This document shows, in pieces, positions 9,252-18,076 of a stretch of DNA of 64,000 nucleotides. The notes beneath the pieces are model-generated. The model searched no databases. It was not told the origin of the DNA and saw only the letters and a list, made by a program, of their open reading frames with translations. Source of the stretch: a virus; the IMG/VR virus record IMGVR_UViG_3300037264_002561, positions 1 through 64,000 of that record. The stretch is one strand, 5' to 3'. Positions within the stretch are counted from its first letter, which is position 1, and each line of letters starts with the position of its first letter. A program made the translations under genes and the position numbers.

Positions 9252-9530
9252 ATGGACGTCCCCCCTGGAGAGGTCTACTCGACCGAGTCCTTGGACCTGG
9301 CCTCCTACTTTCTCGGGGTAGGAGGCCTGGCTTTCCTCGGGTTCGAGGCGCTCAGCCCCGGCCGCCACATCTTCTTCATCCACGACCCCGAAGGAAGGGC
9401 TCCTGGTTACGCCAAGGAGTTCATCAACAGCCCGTACGCACTCGCCCTCGATCAGCGGAAGCGCCTCATCACGATCACTCGTGCTGGCAGCAACAAGACA
9501 AGGGAGATAGGGACTGCCAGGGGTAGGTGA
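9252..9530 (+). CDS. Small protein resembling DUF5659
   Basis: 92 residues from an ATG three bases after the previous stop. The pattern YSTESLDLASYFLGVGGL, FLGFE, HIFFIHDPEG, KEFINSPYALALDQRKRLI matches my memory of the DUF5659 family, small phage proteins between head and tail genes. Function unknown. A stable hairpin overlaps its end. Confidence 0.6.
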   Translation: MDVPPGEVYSTESLDLASYFLGVGGLAFLGFEALSPGRHIFFIHDPEGRAPGYAKEFINSPYALALDQRKRLITITRAGSNKTREIGTARGR

Positions 9531-9546
9531 GAAGCCCACCCCTGGC
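9516..9546 (+). terminator. Terminator-like hairpin overlapping a gene end
   Basis: GCCAGGGGT at 9516-9524 pairs with ACCCCTGGC at 9538-9546 (9-bp perfect stem); the 13-base loop contains the TGA stop of the preceding gene. No U-run follows. It lies between two head-region genes and may modulate downstream expression. Confidence 0.5.
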
Positions 9547-9557
9547 TCCCGAGAGCC

Positions 9558-10745
9558 ATGGCTATCACCCAGACTCCCAAGATCCTGATGCGGTTGGAAG
9601 CCGGCGGACGCTGCCGGCTGATGTTCGAGAACCCGAACGACGGGTACACGGCGAACCCTGTTTCGGGGGCCGAGGTCATCAACCGGCTCCGGATCTTCCA
9701 CACGATCCATTCGTCGGTGGCCGTGACGGACGTCGAGGACGTCGTTCTCCCGTTCGTTCTGGATGACCAACCAACGGAGCTCTACTTCGAGCCTCCGCTG
9801 ATTGGGCTCTACGTGTTCGCGTGGGCGCACGTGAACGCCGCGGCGCAACCGACCCCGAAGGACATCGAAGGGCCCCGGGCCGCAGGGGTCTACGTCTACG
9901 GCCGAACGACTATCTTCGATCTCCTCCAGACTGCCGGCCAGATCGACTTCGGGGATGCGTTCACCCAGGCCGTGAAGATCCGGTTCATCGAAGACTCGAG
10001 CCGGATGTTCGACGCCTACGCTGGCTGGCACTTCTTTCCCCTCTACCAAGCCTTCCCAACCGACGGGAAGGACTCGTTCGACCTCACCCTTCCCCTCCCG
10101 ATCATCGAAGTGCTGGAGCTTTCTCGCTTGGATCACTTCCGGGAGGGGCGTCCTTCGATCATCACTCCGAGCGAGTACAGGGTCTTCAATCGTCACATGG
10201 CGTTCCGTCACGCCTACGATCCAGCCGTCGACTCGACTCGTCCTGACGGCTACCTGGAGGCTCCTGGGGATGGTTCTGGAGGCCAGACGGTAGAGGATGA
10301 CCGCTTCTGCCCAATGATCTCGTTGGGCTTCGCGAACGAGTATGGTCGGGGTCACATGCACGCCGGCTCGGGCATGGCCTGGTCCTTGCAGCATCGCGGG
10401 GTGGCATCCTTCAGCAAGGCCTCCCACCTCGGCGGCTTCTCGCGCGGGCGCCAGCACATCATCGTGAAGGGGTTCTTCGGCTTCACGGAACCCGACCTCT
10501 CAGTTCCGATCGGGATCCAGGTGGCGACTGAACGCCTGGCAATCCGCAACGCTACCCTCGAGTATGGGACCCCGGATGACGTGGAGAGGATCCTGCGGGG
10601 CCACCGAGTCATCATGGAGAAGACGGACACCCACTCGATCATGTACGAGCCCCGTAACAAGCTCTCTGGCTTCTTCACTGGTGACGAGACGATCGACCAG
10701 TGGATCGCCAACTACAGCCGTACGATGGGGGGAAGCGTCGTTTGA
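9558..10745 (+). CDS. Neck-region virion protein, family unknown
   Basis: 395 residues, ATG at 9558 with a weak ribosome site (CGAGAG). Beta-rich sequence with many aromatic residues (LYFEPPLIGLYVFAWAHV, AYAGWHFFPLYQAF) and a C-terminal Asn/Tyr-rich end. The family is not recognised. Its place between capsid and sheath suggests a head-tail connector, neck or collar protein; inference from synteny only. Confidence 0.6.
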   Translation: MAITQTPKILMRLEAGGRCRLMFENPNDGYTANPVSGAEVINRLRIFHTIHSSVAVTDVEDVVLPFVLDDQPTELYFEPPLIGLYVFAWAHVNAAAQPTPKDIEGPRAAGVYVYGRTTIFDLLQTAGQIDFGDAFTQAVKIRFIEDSSRMFDAYAGWHFFPLYQAFPTDGKDSFDLTLPLPIIEVLELSRLDHFREGRPSIITPSEYRVFNRHMAFRHAYDPAVDSTRPDGYLEAPGDGSGGQTVEDDRFCPMISLGFANEYGRGHMHAGSGMAWSLQHRGVASFSKASHLGGFSRGRQHIIVKGFFGFTEPDLSVPIGIQVATERLAIRNATLEYGTPDDVERILRGHRVIMEKTDTHSIMYEPRNKLSGFFTGDETIDQWIANYSRTMGGSVV

Positions 10746-11152
10746 TCGTTCCCCGTCTCCTACGCCCAATCCGAGTGGAGATCGCCCAGCTCCCTATCAG
10801 CAAGGTCGAGCAGGACACCGTCTGGCGTACCCCTAAGGAGACGATGGATCAGCAGCCTTTTCTGGACAAGGCCCCCAAGGTCATCCTCTGGGCTCAGCTC
10901 ACGTTTGGGGAGTACAGCACCCTCACTCCGGTCGCAACTGGATCTGACGAAGACACGTCGGGCTACCTCATCATCAGGGAACGGGACCAGGAGAGGAACA
11001 AGTTCAAGCCGAACGACTTCCTGACGCGTGTGTTTCCGCGTGGGAGGACGCCCGTTGTCCTGAACCTGCGAATCTTTCGGGTGCGCCCAGCCGCGCAGCG
11101 CGAGAACTTTGGGCTTTACCGACTCGAGTTCGGGGATGATGCCCGTGGCTAG
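10742..11152 (+). CDS. Head-tail joining-like hypothetical protein
   Basis: 136 residues from a TTG at 10742 overlapping the previous stop; a GGGGGAAG ribosome site lies about 7 bases upstream, which decides this start. Beta-rich (KVILWAQLTFGEY, GYLIIRERDQE, VVLNLRIFRV). Size and place match head-tail adaptor or stopper proteins, but no motif confirms it. Confidence 0.55.
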   Translation: MIVPRLLRPIRVEIAQLPISKVEQDTVWRTPKETMDQQPFLDKAPKVILWAQLTFGEYSTLTPVATGSDEDTSGYLIIRERDQERNKFKPNDFLTRVFPRGRTPVVLNLRIFRVRPAAQRENFGLYRLEFGDDARG

Positions 11153-12647
11153 GATGCGAACGAAGTTTCGTTCTAGGACTCTTGGATCGAAGCGTCCCGA
11201 TTTCTTGTCTAACGCGCGAGCCGGAGCTCAAGCGAAGGTCCAGAAAGCCTTCGGTGAATCCATTGCTGGCATCCAGAAGAAGTATGGAATCCGTCTAGCT
11301 CTCGGCGAAGCCAAGCGCTATCAAGCACGTGGGCCAATGATGGCTAACATGCTGAAGAAGTATTCGACTGGCAAGCGAGCTCGATTCACAGCCCCCTCTT
11401 ATGAGAAGATCAATCTTTCTCAGACACCCGCTTTCACAACTCCGGCCATGCGATTTGACATCGATGATCTCGATTTCCTTGGGAAGGCCATTGTGTCTGG
11501 CCCCCTCATGCCCAAGCTGATGAGCCGCGTCACGACCGATGGTCGAACGAAGTGGATCTTGAAAGAATTCGCGGCCCTAGCTCGGAACATGCCCAACTAC
11601 ACGGGCGGTTCGGTCGTCGCTGTCGCAGCTCTGGCTCATCGCATTCTCCAGCACAAGTTTCTGGTGGAGGGTGTTCCGCCTGGTCTCAGTCCAGCGACAG
11701 CTATGATTCTTCAGGCGAGATCGAAGTTCAACCCCGACGCTATCCCGCGCGCAAAGCTCAAAGAAGCGGGAGCAACCGAAGCCGAACTTACGGCATTCGT
11801 CGGGGAGTTTTCGGTCAACTATGGTCAACGGATGGTTAGAGCTCGAAGGAGTGGAAAAGAACGGACTCGCTCCACCTTCACGAGCTTCTTTGGATCGGGA
11901 CTCCAATACGCCGGAACAGCAAAGGGGTGGGATCCCTCTCGTATGCCTCTCCACCGCCCCTTCGGAGGCGGGCATGAGGCCACCTCGAAGACTCCTCTCA
12001 ATCTCCTCGAAGCCTTCCGGATCGGCTTTGATCGAGGCCCCCGGACCTTGTTGGCCGCTGAACGAAAAGAGCACCAAAAGGCTGGCTTGATAGGGAAAGG
12101 GCGTCTCGTCGCCAACATCACGGGAGCCTACATCGGCATTCCTCCCTACCACCGCAGCCGAGATTCGGGGGAACTCTTTTCGGAAATCGCTCGTCTTCAG
12201 GAAACGGGCTACTACATTCCCATCACCGAGGCCGTGTGGGGGTTCTTCCTCCTCCTGAGCAAGTCTTTCCCTCTTCTCCAACCCCTCAAGAAAGACCGGA
12301 TCGGAACGAACTTCGTCGTTCCTGCCCGCCCTTTCCTAGGTCCGACCTCTGAGACGCTGGCTGCTATGATCGGCTCCCATGAGTTCGCCGAAGCCATGGA
12401 AGTGCCCATCGTCACAGCCATCGCGGCCGTCAGTCCTGCGATGGCCAAAGCCATGCGCAGTCGCCCGGGAGTGTCCCCTATCCTCCCCACGAACCCCCAT
12501 CTTCCGGCGAGTGGAGCTTTGGCTGGTGCTCCGATGCCGTCGATCTCGGCGCGGATGGGCGGCGGTCCAGACCTACGTGCTCAGATTGCGGCGGGCGAGG
12601 GCATCTACCGCCTTCTGCGAAGCGCGATCATGGGGATGATGAGGTGA
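11136..12647 (+). CDS. Large tail-completion-like protein (HK97 gp10/Mu gpG type C-terminus)
   Basis: About 503 residues; ATGs at 11136, 11139 and 11154 are all possible, overlapping the previous gene. The N-terminus is very basic (RMRTKFRSRTLGSKR). Near residue 400 it has GTNFVVPARPFLGPTSE, a signature of phage virion-morphogenesis/HK97 gp10 proteins, which complete or cap the tail tube; those are usually 120-200 residues, so ~330 residues of extra N-terminal sequence are unusual. The gene is visibly poorer in G/C at third positions than its neighbours, which may reflect different ancestry. Confidence 0.55.
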   Translation: MMPVARMRTKFRSRTLGSKRPDFLSNARAGAQAKVQKAFGESIAGIQKKYGIRLALGEAKRYQARGPMMANMLKKYSTGKRARFTAPSYEKINLSQTPAFTTPAMRFDIDDLDFLGKAIVSGPLMPKLMSRVTTDGRTKWILKEFAALARNMPNYTGGSVVAVAALAHRILQHKFLVEGVPPGLSPATAMILQARSKFNPDAIPRAKLKEAGATEAELTAFVGEFSVNYGQRMVRARRSGKERTRSTFTSFFGSGLQYAGTAKGWDPSRMPLHRPFGGGHEATSKTPLNLLEAFRIGFDRGPRTLLAAERKEHQKAGLIGKGRLVANITGAYIGIPPYHRSRDSGELFSEIARLQETGYYIPITEAVWGFFLLLSKSFPLLQPLKKDRIGTNFVVPARPFLGPTSETLAAMIGSHEFAEAMEVPIVTAIAAVSPAMAKAMRSRPGVSPILPTNPHLPASGALAGAPMPSISARMGGGPDLRAQIAAGEGIYRLLRSAIMGMMR

Positions 12648-12651
12648 TCGC

Positions 12652-13476
12652 TTGAGCCACCAGTCCCCCAAGATCGTCCCCGTCGAGGGCCCCGAGGAGA
12701 TCCTCGAGTTCGTGCTCTCACGGTTCGCGGTCGATCTCCAGAAGGGAATGCGCCTGGCCATGGATGATGACACCATCGTCGTCGCCATCACGACCCATAC
12801 CGAGTACTACGACCCGACTCTTGGGGGGATGGTAGCGGCCCCTCCCACAACGACTACGGCCGCGGCTGCGTCAGTCCCTTCGATCTCGGTCGGTCAGGAC
12901 GTGGCGATCGTCTGGAACCGGATCCTCCACCGCAACCAGTACCAGAAGATCCCCAAGCGGTTCAAGAACACGAACAACGTCTTCGTGGATGGGTTCGAGC
13001 GGATGATGCCCGTGGAGTTCGTTGACCTCGAAGTGGGCATCCGCTTCTTCCACAGCAAGCCGAACCACTTGGTACGCTTCCAGCGGGCCTTCATCCAGTA
13101 CCTCGACATCTTCCCCTACCTGTTCATCCCCGACGACCTCACGAACCGTAATGGGATTACGGACGTCGATGAGCTCCAGGCTCTCCTCGAACAGTGGTGG
13201 GCCTACCCGATGCAGGATCTCGCCACTCCTGGGATCTTCGTCAGCCAGGAGCTCCCCATCGACAAGCGCGTCTTCTCTACCAAACTGCGAGCGAATCGAA
13301 GTAACCTCTTCGCAGCAGAGTCGCACATCGAAATCATGGGTATCCCACTTCCAAACCAGCTATCGCTCGGGAATCGTGAGCTGTTCAACGCTTACCGGAT
13401 CCCGATCTCGAACAAGGAAGACGCCACCGAGAGCGAACTCTCGGTCGCCACGGAAGGGACGCTCGAAGATCCATGA
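12652..13476 (+). CDS. Neck/tail-terminator region protein
   Basis: 274 residues from TTG at 12652, preceded by GAGGTGATCG. Contains a Thr/Ala linker (PTTTTAAAAS, residues ~65-74). The rest is aromatic-rich (RFQRAFIQYLDIFPYLFIP). A variant of the dispersed palindrome lies inside, reading R-N-G-I-T. No family recognised; tail terminator or neck role inferred from position before the sheath. Confidence 0.55.
   Translation: MSHQSPKIVPVEGPEEILEFVLSRFAVDLQKGMRLAMDDDTIVVAITTHTEYYDPTLGGMVAAPPTTTTAAAASVPSISVGQDVAIVWNRILHRNQYQKIPKRFKNTNNVFVDGFERMMPVEFVDLEVGIRFFHSKPNHLVRFQRAFIQYLDIFPYLFIPDDLTNRNGITDVDELQALLEQWWAYPMQDLATPGIFVSQELPIDKRVFSTKLRANRSNLFAAESHIEIMGIPLPNQLSLGNRELFNAYRIPISNKEDATESELSVATEGTLEDP
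13146..13162. repeat. Dispersed palindrome, variant inside a gene
   Basis: CCGTAAT and ATTACGG (7-bp arms) around GGG. Differs from the exact copies in the two innermost positions. Reading frame gives R-N-G-I-T, the same frame as the copies inside the genes at 21313 and 33829. Could be chance or a decayed copy. Confidence 0.4.
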
Positions 13477-13802
13477 AGCACTTGAAGATCCTGAACACCC
13501 TCACCCGGGGGTTCCCGCTCCTTCCGTCCGTGGCATATCCCGACGCCAAGACCCTGTTCGTCCCGGCCAGTTCGGTCTTGACCGTCGGCCCCGAGTACCA
13601 CGAAGGCCGGCACTTCCAAGCGCTGCGTCGAAAAGGTACACTGAGGATCATGAAGGAGTTCGACGTCCAGACCCCCAAGGCCGAGGTCGCTATCACCCCA
13701 GCGCCCCTCGCTGCCCCCCCGGAGGCCAACGTCACCGATCCCACCCCGATCAAGCCGAAGCGCAAGTCGAGGCCCAAGATCGAGGCCAAGTCGACCGACT
13801 AG
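13473..13802 (+). CDS. Small hypothetical protein with basic C-terminus
   Basis: 109 residues; the ATG overlaps the previous stop (ATGA), implying coupling. A globular first half (TLFVPASSVLTVGPEYHEGRHF) is followed by a Pro/Ala/Lys-rich tail (KPKRKSRPKIEAK). No recognised family. Last gene before the sheath. Confidence 0.6.
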   Translation: MKHLKILNTLTRGFPLLPSVAYPDAKTLFVPASSVLTVGPEYHEGRHFQALRRKGTLRIMKEFDVQTPKAEVAITPAPLAAPPEANVTDPTPIKPKRKSRPKIEAKSTD

Positions 13803-13902
13803 GGCGTCGAACTCTTTCTCCTCTTCATCATCTCAGCACGTGGTAACTAAGCTCGAGCAAGCCGGCGAGGGCGATACCTCCTGGCACTGATGGAGAGTCA
13901 CC
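13803..13902. other. Gap before the tail sheath gene
   Basis: 100 bases without a gene. I see no clear hairpin or sigma70 promoter; the only clear signal is the GGAGAG ribosome site just before the sheath ATG. Some AT-richer sequence at 13811-13836 could be part of a late promoter of unknown consensus. Confidence 0.3.
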
Positions 13903-16422
13903 ATGTCGGTTTTCCAATCGCCCGAGATCAAGTTCGTCGAGAAGTTCGACGGCTCCCCGGCGTTTCCGGCGATCGACAACGACGCGACCGTCGCGATCGT
14001 CGGCATCTGCGAGAAGGGCCCCATCGGGGTCGCCACTCGCGTCACATCCTACGGCGAGTTCCGAGCCATCTTCGGCGCCTTCCTGAACGATGCCGAGATG
14101 GCCTTCTGGATCGAGCACTTCTTCACCAACAGCGGTGGACAGGGAGAGCTCTACATCGTCCGGACGGCCCACTACGCGGACATCACGGACATCACCACCC
14201 TCGCGGCCATCAAGGCCTCGACGACCCTCCCGAACGAGGGTCCCAGCTATTCCCTTTCGGGGACGGCTCCCGTCACTGCGACGGCCGTGGGGCGCACCGA
14301 CTTCCAGGTGGCGATCAGCGGGGAGGTGGCCCAGACGATCAACCTGGACTACTTGCACGCTGGCACATCCACCTCGGATGCTGCTCCCGCCACCGTCACG
14401 GGCGTCGGATCGACGGATCTCGACATCGCCCTCAGCGGAGAAGCCGCGCAGACGATTTCGATCAACAACGCCCTCGTCACCGGGGCCACGATCGCGGCGG
14501 CCATCCAGGTAGCCGTGCGAGCCCTTACCGCGGCTGTCCCGGCGAACCAGCCCGACTACGAGGCGTTCACGGCGGTCTTCGCGGGTGGCCTCTACGTCCT
14601 GACCAACGGCACCCAGGGGGCCGGCAAGGACGTGGTCGTCACCAACGCCGGGGCCAACAACATGGCCGACGAGCTGAAGCTGGGAGTCGCCAACGGCGGT
14701 ACCGAGGATGCTGGCGAAGATGCCGTCATCAACGGCCTCGCCGTCGCGGCGGCCATCCAGGTAGCCGTACGAGCCCTTACCGCGGCCGTACCGGCGAACC
14801 AGCCGGACTACGACGCTTTCCTTTGCGTCTTCACCGAGGACGGCCGCTACCTACTCCTCAACGGCACGGTGGGTGCCGGCAAGGACGTGGTCGTCACCAA
14901 CGCCATCTCCCTCAACGCCGCGGACGACTTCAAGTTGGGGGTCGCCAACGGAGGAACCGAGGACGCCTACCCGATCGACGCGGTCCTTTTCGAGGCCTAC
15001 TCGGAGGGTATCCATGGGAACGCCCTCTCGACCACGACTTCGATGCAGAACAAGGTCAACACGACCTTGACGGTCGATCTCGTGGACGGGGACACGCAAA
15101 TCTCGGTTCGGCGCCCGGCCGGCATCGTTCCGGGCCAGTACCTCCAGATCACTGACCAGACCGCCCCCCTCGCCAGCGCATTCGTCTCCGAGGTCGATCG
15201 GGTCGAGGGAGACATCGTTTTCCTGCGCGACGCGGTGGTCTTGACGGAGACCGTGGAGGGGACGGGAGCGACCCCAGCCGAGGTCAAGTCCCTCGAGTTC
15301 CAGGCCACGTTCTACCTCTCCGGGAAGTTCCTGGAGAAGTTCGACTACCTCTCCATGAACCCCCGGAACACGGACGCCTACTTCGTGACCCGGATCACCA
15401 ACGAGAGCCCCAACATCGTGGCAACGGACCTGAGCGCCCCCAGCCTCCCGGACACCAGCCGCCCCGATCCCGTCACCGCCCAGATGTTCACGGGTGGAGT
15501 GGACGGGCTCGCGAGCCTCGGCGACACCGACTTCATCGGCGACGAGGTGGCTCGCAACGGGATGCAGGCCATCCGGGACCTGGAGACGATCAACTTCCTG
15601 GTCGTCCCTGACCGGCCGACCGTGGCCGTCCACCAGGCGATGCTCGATCTCGCTGCCGAGCTGGACCGGTTCGAGGTCATCCTCGACCCCCCGCTCAGCT
15701 ACGACGAGAACGACATCTCCGAGCACGTGATCGACAACCAGCTCGCCAGCGACTACGCGTCGATCTACTGGCCGAACCTCTACATGAGCGATCCGCGACG
15801 TCGCACGGATCGCCGGCTGATCGCCCCGAGCGCCTACGTCCTGGGGATGCGTTCCAAGAACGCCAACACCCCCGGGATCGGCGTCGGTCGACCGCCAGCC
15901 GGTCGTCGCTTCGTCGCCCAGGGAGTCGTGGGCCTCGAGTCGGACGCCGGCTTTCGCAAGGAGGTCCGGGACACCCTCAAGCTGGCCCGGGTCAACCCCA
16001 TCGCCGGGTTCATCGGCTCGATCGGCTTCTTCCCGTTCGGAGTCGATACTCTGCTCCCTGGGGGTACCGGGAACGGTGTGGGTGAGGTCCAGGCCCGTGC
16101 CGTGGTCCTGCGGGTCAAGCGCAATGTCCTCCGGATCGTCCGCGAGCATCTCCTCTCGGACATCGTGGACGAGGAGATCCTGTCCCGGCTGACGGGGGAG
16201 ATCACCGCCTACCTGCGGGTCGAACGGGCCGAGGGAAACCTCATCGGCCGCAACGATGCCGACTCCTTCGCGGTCGACTTCAGCCTCGGCCAGAACCCCC
16301 CGGAAGCCATGGCTCGCGGCGAGGTCAAGGGAAAGATCGCTCTGCGACTCGGCCGGGCCCTGAAGTACGTCGTCATCGAGATCTCCGAACACGTCCCGGC
16401 CAAGAACCAGTCCCCGGCCTGA
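13903..16422 (+). CDS. Tail sheath protein with duplicated insertion module
   Basis: 839 residues, ATG after GGAGAGTCACC. N-terminus (SPEIKFVEKFDGSPAFPAIDN...VAIVGICEKGP) and C-terminal half (NPIAGFIGSIGFFPFG..., DSFAVDFSLGQNPPEAMARG) match contractile tail sheath subunits. Residues ~115-355 are an extra surface insertion: about 2.5 copies of a module (IALSGEAAQTISI, AAAIQVAVRALTAAVPANQP) with two copies 84 codons apart that are near-identical in DNA. The sheath contracts to drive the tube through the envelope; the insertion would sit on its outside. About 350 residues longer than a minimal sheath. Confidence 0.88.
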   Translation: MSVFQSPEIKFVEKFDGSPAFPAIDNDATVAIVGICEKGPIGVATRVTSYGEFRAIFGAFLNDAEMAFWIEHFFTNSGGQGELYIVRTAHYADITDITTLAAIKASTTLPNEGPSYSLSGTAPVTATAVGRTDFQVAISGEVAQTINLDYLHAGTSTSDAAPATVTGVGSTDLDIALSGEAAQTISINNALVTGATIAAAIQVAVRALTAAVPANQPDYEAFTAVFAGGLYVLTNGTQGAGKDVVVTNAGANNMADELKLGVANGGTEDAGEDAVINGLAVAAAIQVAVRALTAAVPANQPDYDAFLCVFTEDGRYLLLNGTVGAGKDVVVTNAISLNAADDFKLGVANGGTEDAYPIDAVLFEAYSEGIHGNALSTTTSMQNKVNTTLTVDLVDGDTQISVRRPAGIVPGQYLQITDQTAPLASAFVSEVDRVEGDIVFLRDAVVLTETVEGTGATPAEVKSLEFQATFYLSGKFLEKFDYLSMNPRNTDAYFVTRITNESPNIVATDLSAPSLPDTSRPDPVTAQMFTGGVDGLASLGDTDFIGDEVARNGMQAIRDLETINFLVVPDRPTVAVHQAMLDLAAELDRFEVILDPPLSYDENDISEHVIDNQLASDYASIYWPNLYMSDPRRRTDRRLIAPSAYVLGMRSKNANTPGIGVGRPPAGRRFVAQGVVGLESDAGFRKEVRDTLKLARVNPIAGFIGSIGFFPFGVDTLLPGGTGNGVGEVQARAVVLRVKRNVLRIVREHLLSDIVDEEILSRLTGEITAYLRVERAEGNLIGRNDADSFAVDFSLGQNPPEAMARGEVKGKIALRLGRALKYVVIEISEHVPAKNQSPA
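14493..14955 (+). repeat. 252-bp in-frame duplication inside the sheath gene
   Basis: Bases from 14493 recur from 14745, an offset of 252 bases (84 codons). Stretches such as GGCCATCCAGGTAGCCGT and GGCAAGGACGTGGTCGTC are identical in both. The encoded segments share AAAIQVAVRALTAAVPANQP and KLGVANGGTEDA. This is a recent tandem duplication of an insertion module. Confidence 0.85.
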
Positions 16423-16443
16423 CCCGCGTAGAAGGAGGAATTC

Positions 16444-17094
16444 ATGGCCGCAGTATCCCAGCAGCGTGGAAGCCGTCGCCTGGTCGACAAGTACGGCTTC
16501 CGGATCGTCTCCACGTACCTTCGCTCGGACACGGCCTTCGTGACCGGCTCCGAGCTCAAGATCACGTCGGAGGTGATCCGCTATCGAGCCGGAGGCTCCT
16601 TGATCTCGTTCAAGAGCCCCGGCCTGGCGGACGTCGAACCGTTCACCTGTACCCGAGGAGCCACCACAGGCATCCACGACCTGTACGTGTGGAAGTCCCT
16701 GGTGGTCAACGGCGCCGCCGGAGGTTCCTTCGTCGAAGGCTCGCCCATGGGCGCGGGTGCCCCCGATCCGTCGCTCTTCAAGCAGGTCATCGACGTCGTC
16801 CAGACGAACCGGCAGCACCAGGCCATCAAGCGCTGGAAGCTCTGGAACGCCTGGCCTTCGGAGCTGTCCGTGGCGGATGGGTTCGACAACAACGCGAGCG
16901 AGCACAACTTCGAGTCGATGACCTGGGAGTACGACTACTTCTCGTTCGTCGACGCACGCACCGGCAGCGACATCTCCGTCTCCCTCTACGGCAACTTCCT
17001 CGGCATCCCCTTCGGGATCGGCATGGGGTCGAACACGGGCCTCAACTTCTCGACGGCCCCAGCGGTCCAGTCCCTCCTCGGCCTCTTCTCCTGA
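16444..17094 (+). CDS. Tail tube protein (T4 gp19-like)
   Basis: 216 residues, ATG after GAAGGAGGAATTC. The pattern KRWKLWNAWPSEL, then a gap, then FESMTWEYDYFSFV is the hallmark of the T4 gp19-type tail tube family found also in contractile injection systems. Hexamers stack to form the inner tube inside the sheath encoded upstream. It is followed by a strong palindrome-containing hairpin, fitting a high-copy product whose transcript is separated from the chaperone gene. Confidence 0.85.
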   Translation: MAAVSQQRGSRRLVDKYGFRIVSTYLRSDTAFVTGSELKITSEVIRYRAGGSLISFKSPGLADVEPFTCTRGATTGIHDLYVWKSLVVNGAAGGSFVEGSPMGAGAPDPSLFKQVIDVVQTNRQHQAIKRWKLWNAWPSELSVADGFDNNASEHNFESMTWEYDYFSFVDARTGSDISVSLYGNFLGIPFGIGMGSNTGLNFSTAPAVQSLLGLFS

Positions 17095-17104
17095 TGTACC
17101 ATGA

Positions 17105-17137
17105 CCCCGGCTCCGTAACCTGATTACGGAGCCGGGG
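17105..17137. repeat. Dispersed palindrome as a 14-bp hairpin (terminator-like)
   Basis: Arms CCCCGGCTCCGTAA (17105-17118) and TTACGGAGCCGGGG (17124-17137), loop CCTGA. The inner 25 bases differ from the copy at 49693 by two substitutions, one at the centre. With a 14-bp GC-rich stem it could work as an RNA hairpin/terminator between tube and chaperone, though there is no U-run. Confidence 0.75.
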
Positions 17138-17170
17138 CCCTCAACTGACTTCATCACGAAAGGACAGATC

Positions 17171-18076
17171 ATGCGGGAACGCGTTTCCTACGTGCTTCCA
17201 GGAACTCGCCAGGAGCTCGTGATCGGCGCCATCACGCTGACCGAGCTCGACTTCCTCAAGAGCGAGGTCGATGCTGGGAAGTCACCCGGGCAGGCCACCA
17301 TCAACGTGATCGCCCGCTGCCTGGGGATCGAGCCCAAGGAGTACAAGAAGTTCCTCTTCGGGGATCACCTGGCTTCGATCCTCGCCCTCCGTCGAGCCAG
17401 CTACGGAGATGAGTACGTCTACGAACTCCCTTGCTCCGATCCCGAATGCAAGGTCACTTCCGAGTTCACGACGGTTCTCAGCTCCTTGCCCCTCGAGTAC
17501 CTGGACCCGAAACAGCCCGTCGAAGGGCTGGAGTTCGTCCTCGATGATGGGAAGTGCATCGTCTGGAAGATCCCTTCCGTGGGCGACTTCCTCATCAAGG
17601 AACAGGATCTTGTCCTGAACAAGAAAGAGGGCAAGAAGGAAGCCAAGAAGGCCGCAAGAGCCGAAGGGTTGACTGCCGGGGCCCTGAAGCCGGTCCAGAA
17701 CCTTCGCCCGATCACGTACCAGATGTCCATCCTGGTGACGGACATCAAGGACAAGGCTGGACCCGAGGGCAAGTCGATTCTCAAGACTCCCGCTGATGGC
17801 TACGAGCGGCGCGAAGAGATCCGGCAGTTCGTGAGTGCCCAGTCGGCCGGCTTCTGCCTGGAGTTCTTCCAGGACATCGACCAGTTCATGCCAGGGCCGC
17901 GGATCGACGTGGTCCACGAGTGCCCCGAGTGTGGTGAGACTCTGAAGGCCGTGCTGCCGATCGAGGAAGGTTTTTTCTTGCAGAGCCGTCGCTCTTCGAG
18001 GAAGGAGACGACCCCCCAAGCGACGGCCAAGTCGAGGGTGCCGACCCCCTGGAAGACGACCACGGTATCGGGCTAA
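17171..18076 (+). CDS. Tail assembly chaperone, short (0-frame) form
   Basis: 301 residues, ATG after GAAAGGACAG. Lies between the tail tube and tape measure genes, the invariant place of the tail assembly chaperone in tailed phages. It has two Cys pairs (C88-x4-C93 and C251-x2-C254) likely to bind zinc, similar to T4 baseplate/chaperone-like proteins with a CPECG...LPIEEGFF ending. A slippery TTTTTTC lies at 17971-17977; normal reading continues 33 basic residues to a stop at 18076, while -1 reading gives a longer form. Confidence 0.75.
   Translation: MRERVSYVLPGTRQELVIGAITLTELDFLKSEVDAGKSPGQATINVIARCLGIEPKEYKKFLFGDHLASILALRRASYGDEYVYELPCSDPECKVTSEFTTVLSSLPLEYLDPKQPVEGLEFVLDDGKCIVWKIPSVGDFLIKEQDLVLNKKEGKKEAKKAARAEGLTAGALKPVQNLRPITYQMSILVTDIKDKAGPEGKSILKTPADGYERREEIRQFVSAQSAGFCLEFFQDIDQFMPGPRIDVVHECPECGETLKAVLPIEEGFFLQSRRSSRKETTPQATAKSRVPTPWKTTTVSG

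Noticed and set aside
8448-10457. 669-codon open frame on the minus strand
   Set aside because: Antisense to four well-supported plus-strand genes; high-GC third positions make long antisense frames. Composition is Gly/Arg/Asp/Val-rich with no fold-like pattern.
14851-17172. 773-codon open frame on the minus strand
   Set aside because: Antisense shadow of tail sheath and tube genes; biased composition, no ribosome site or motif.
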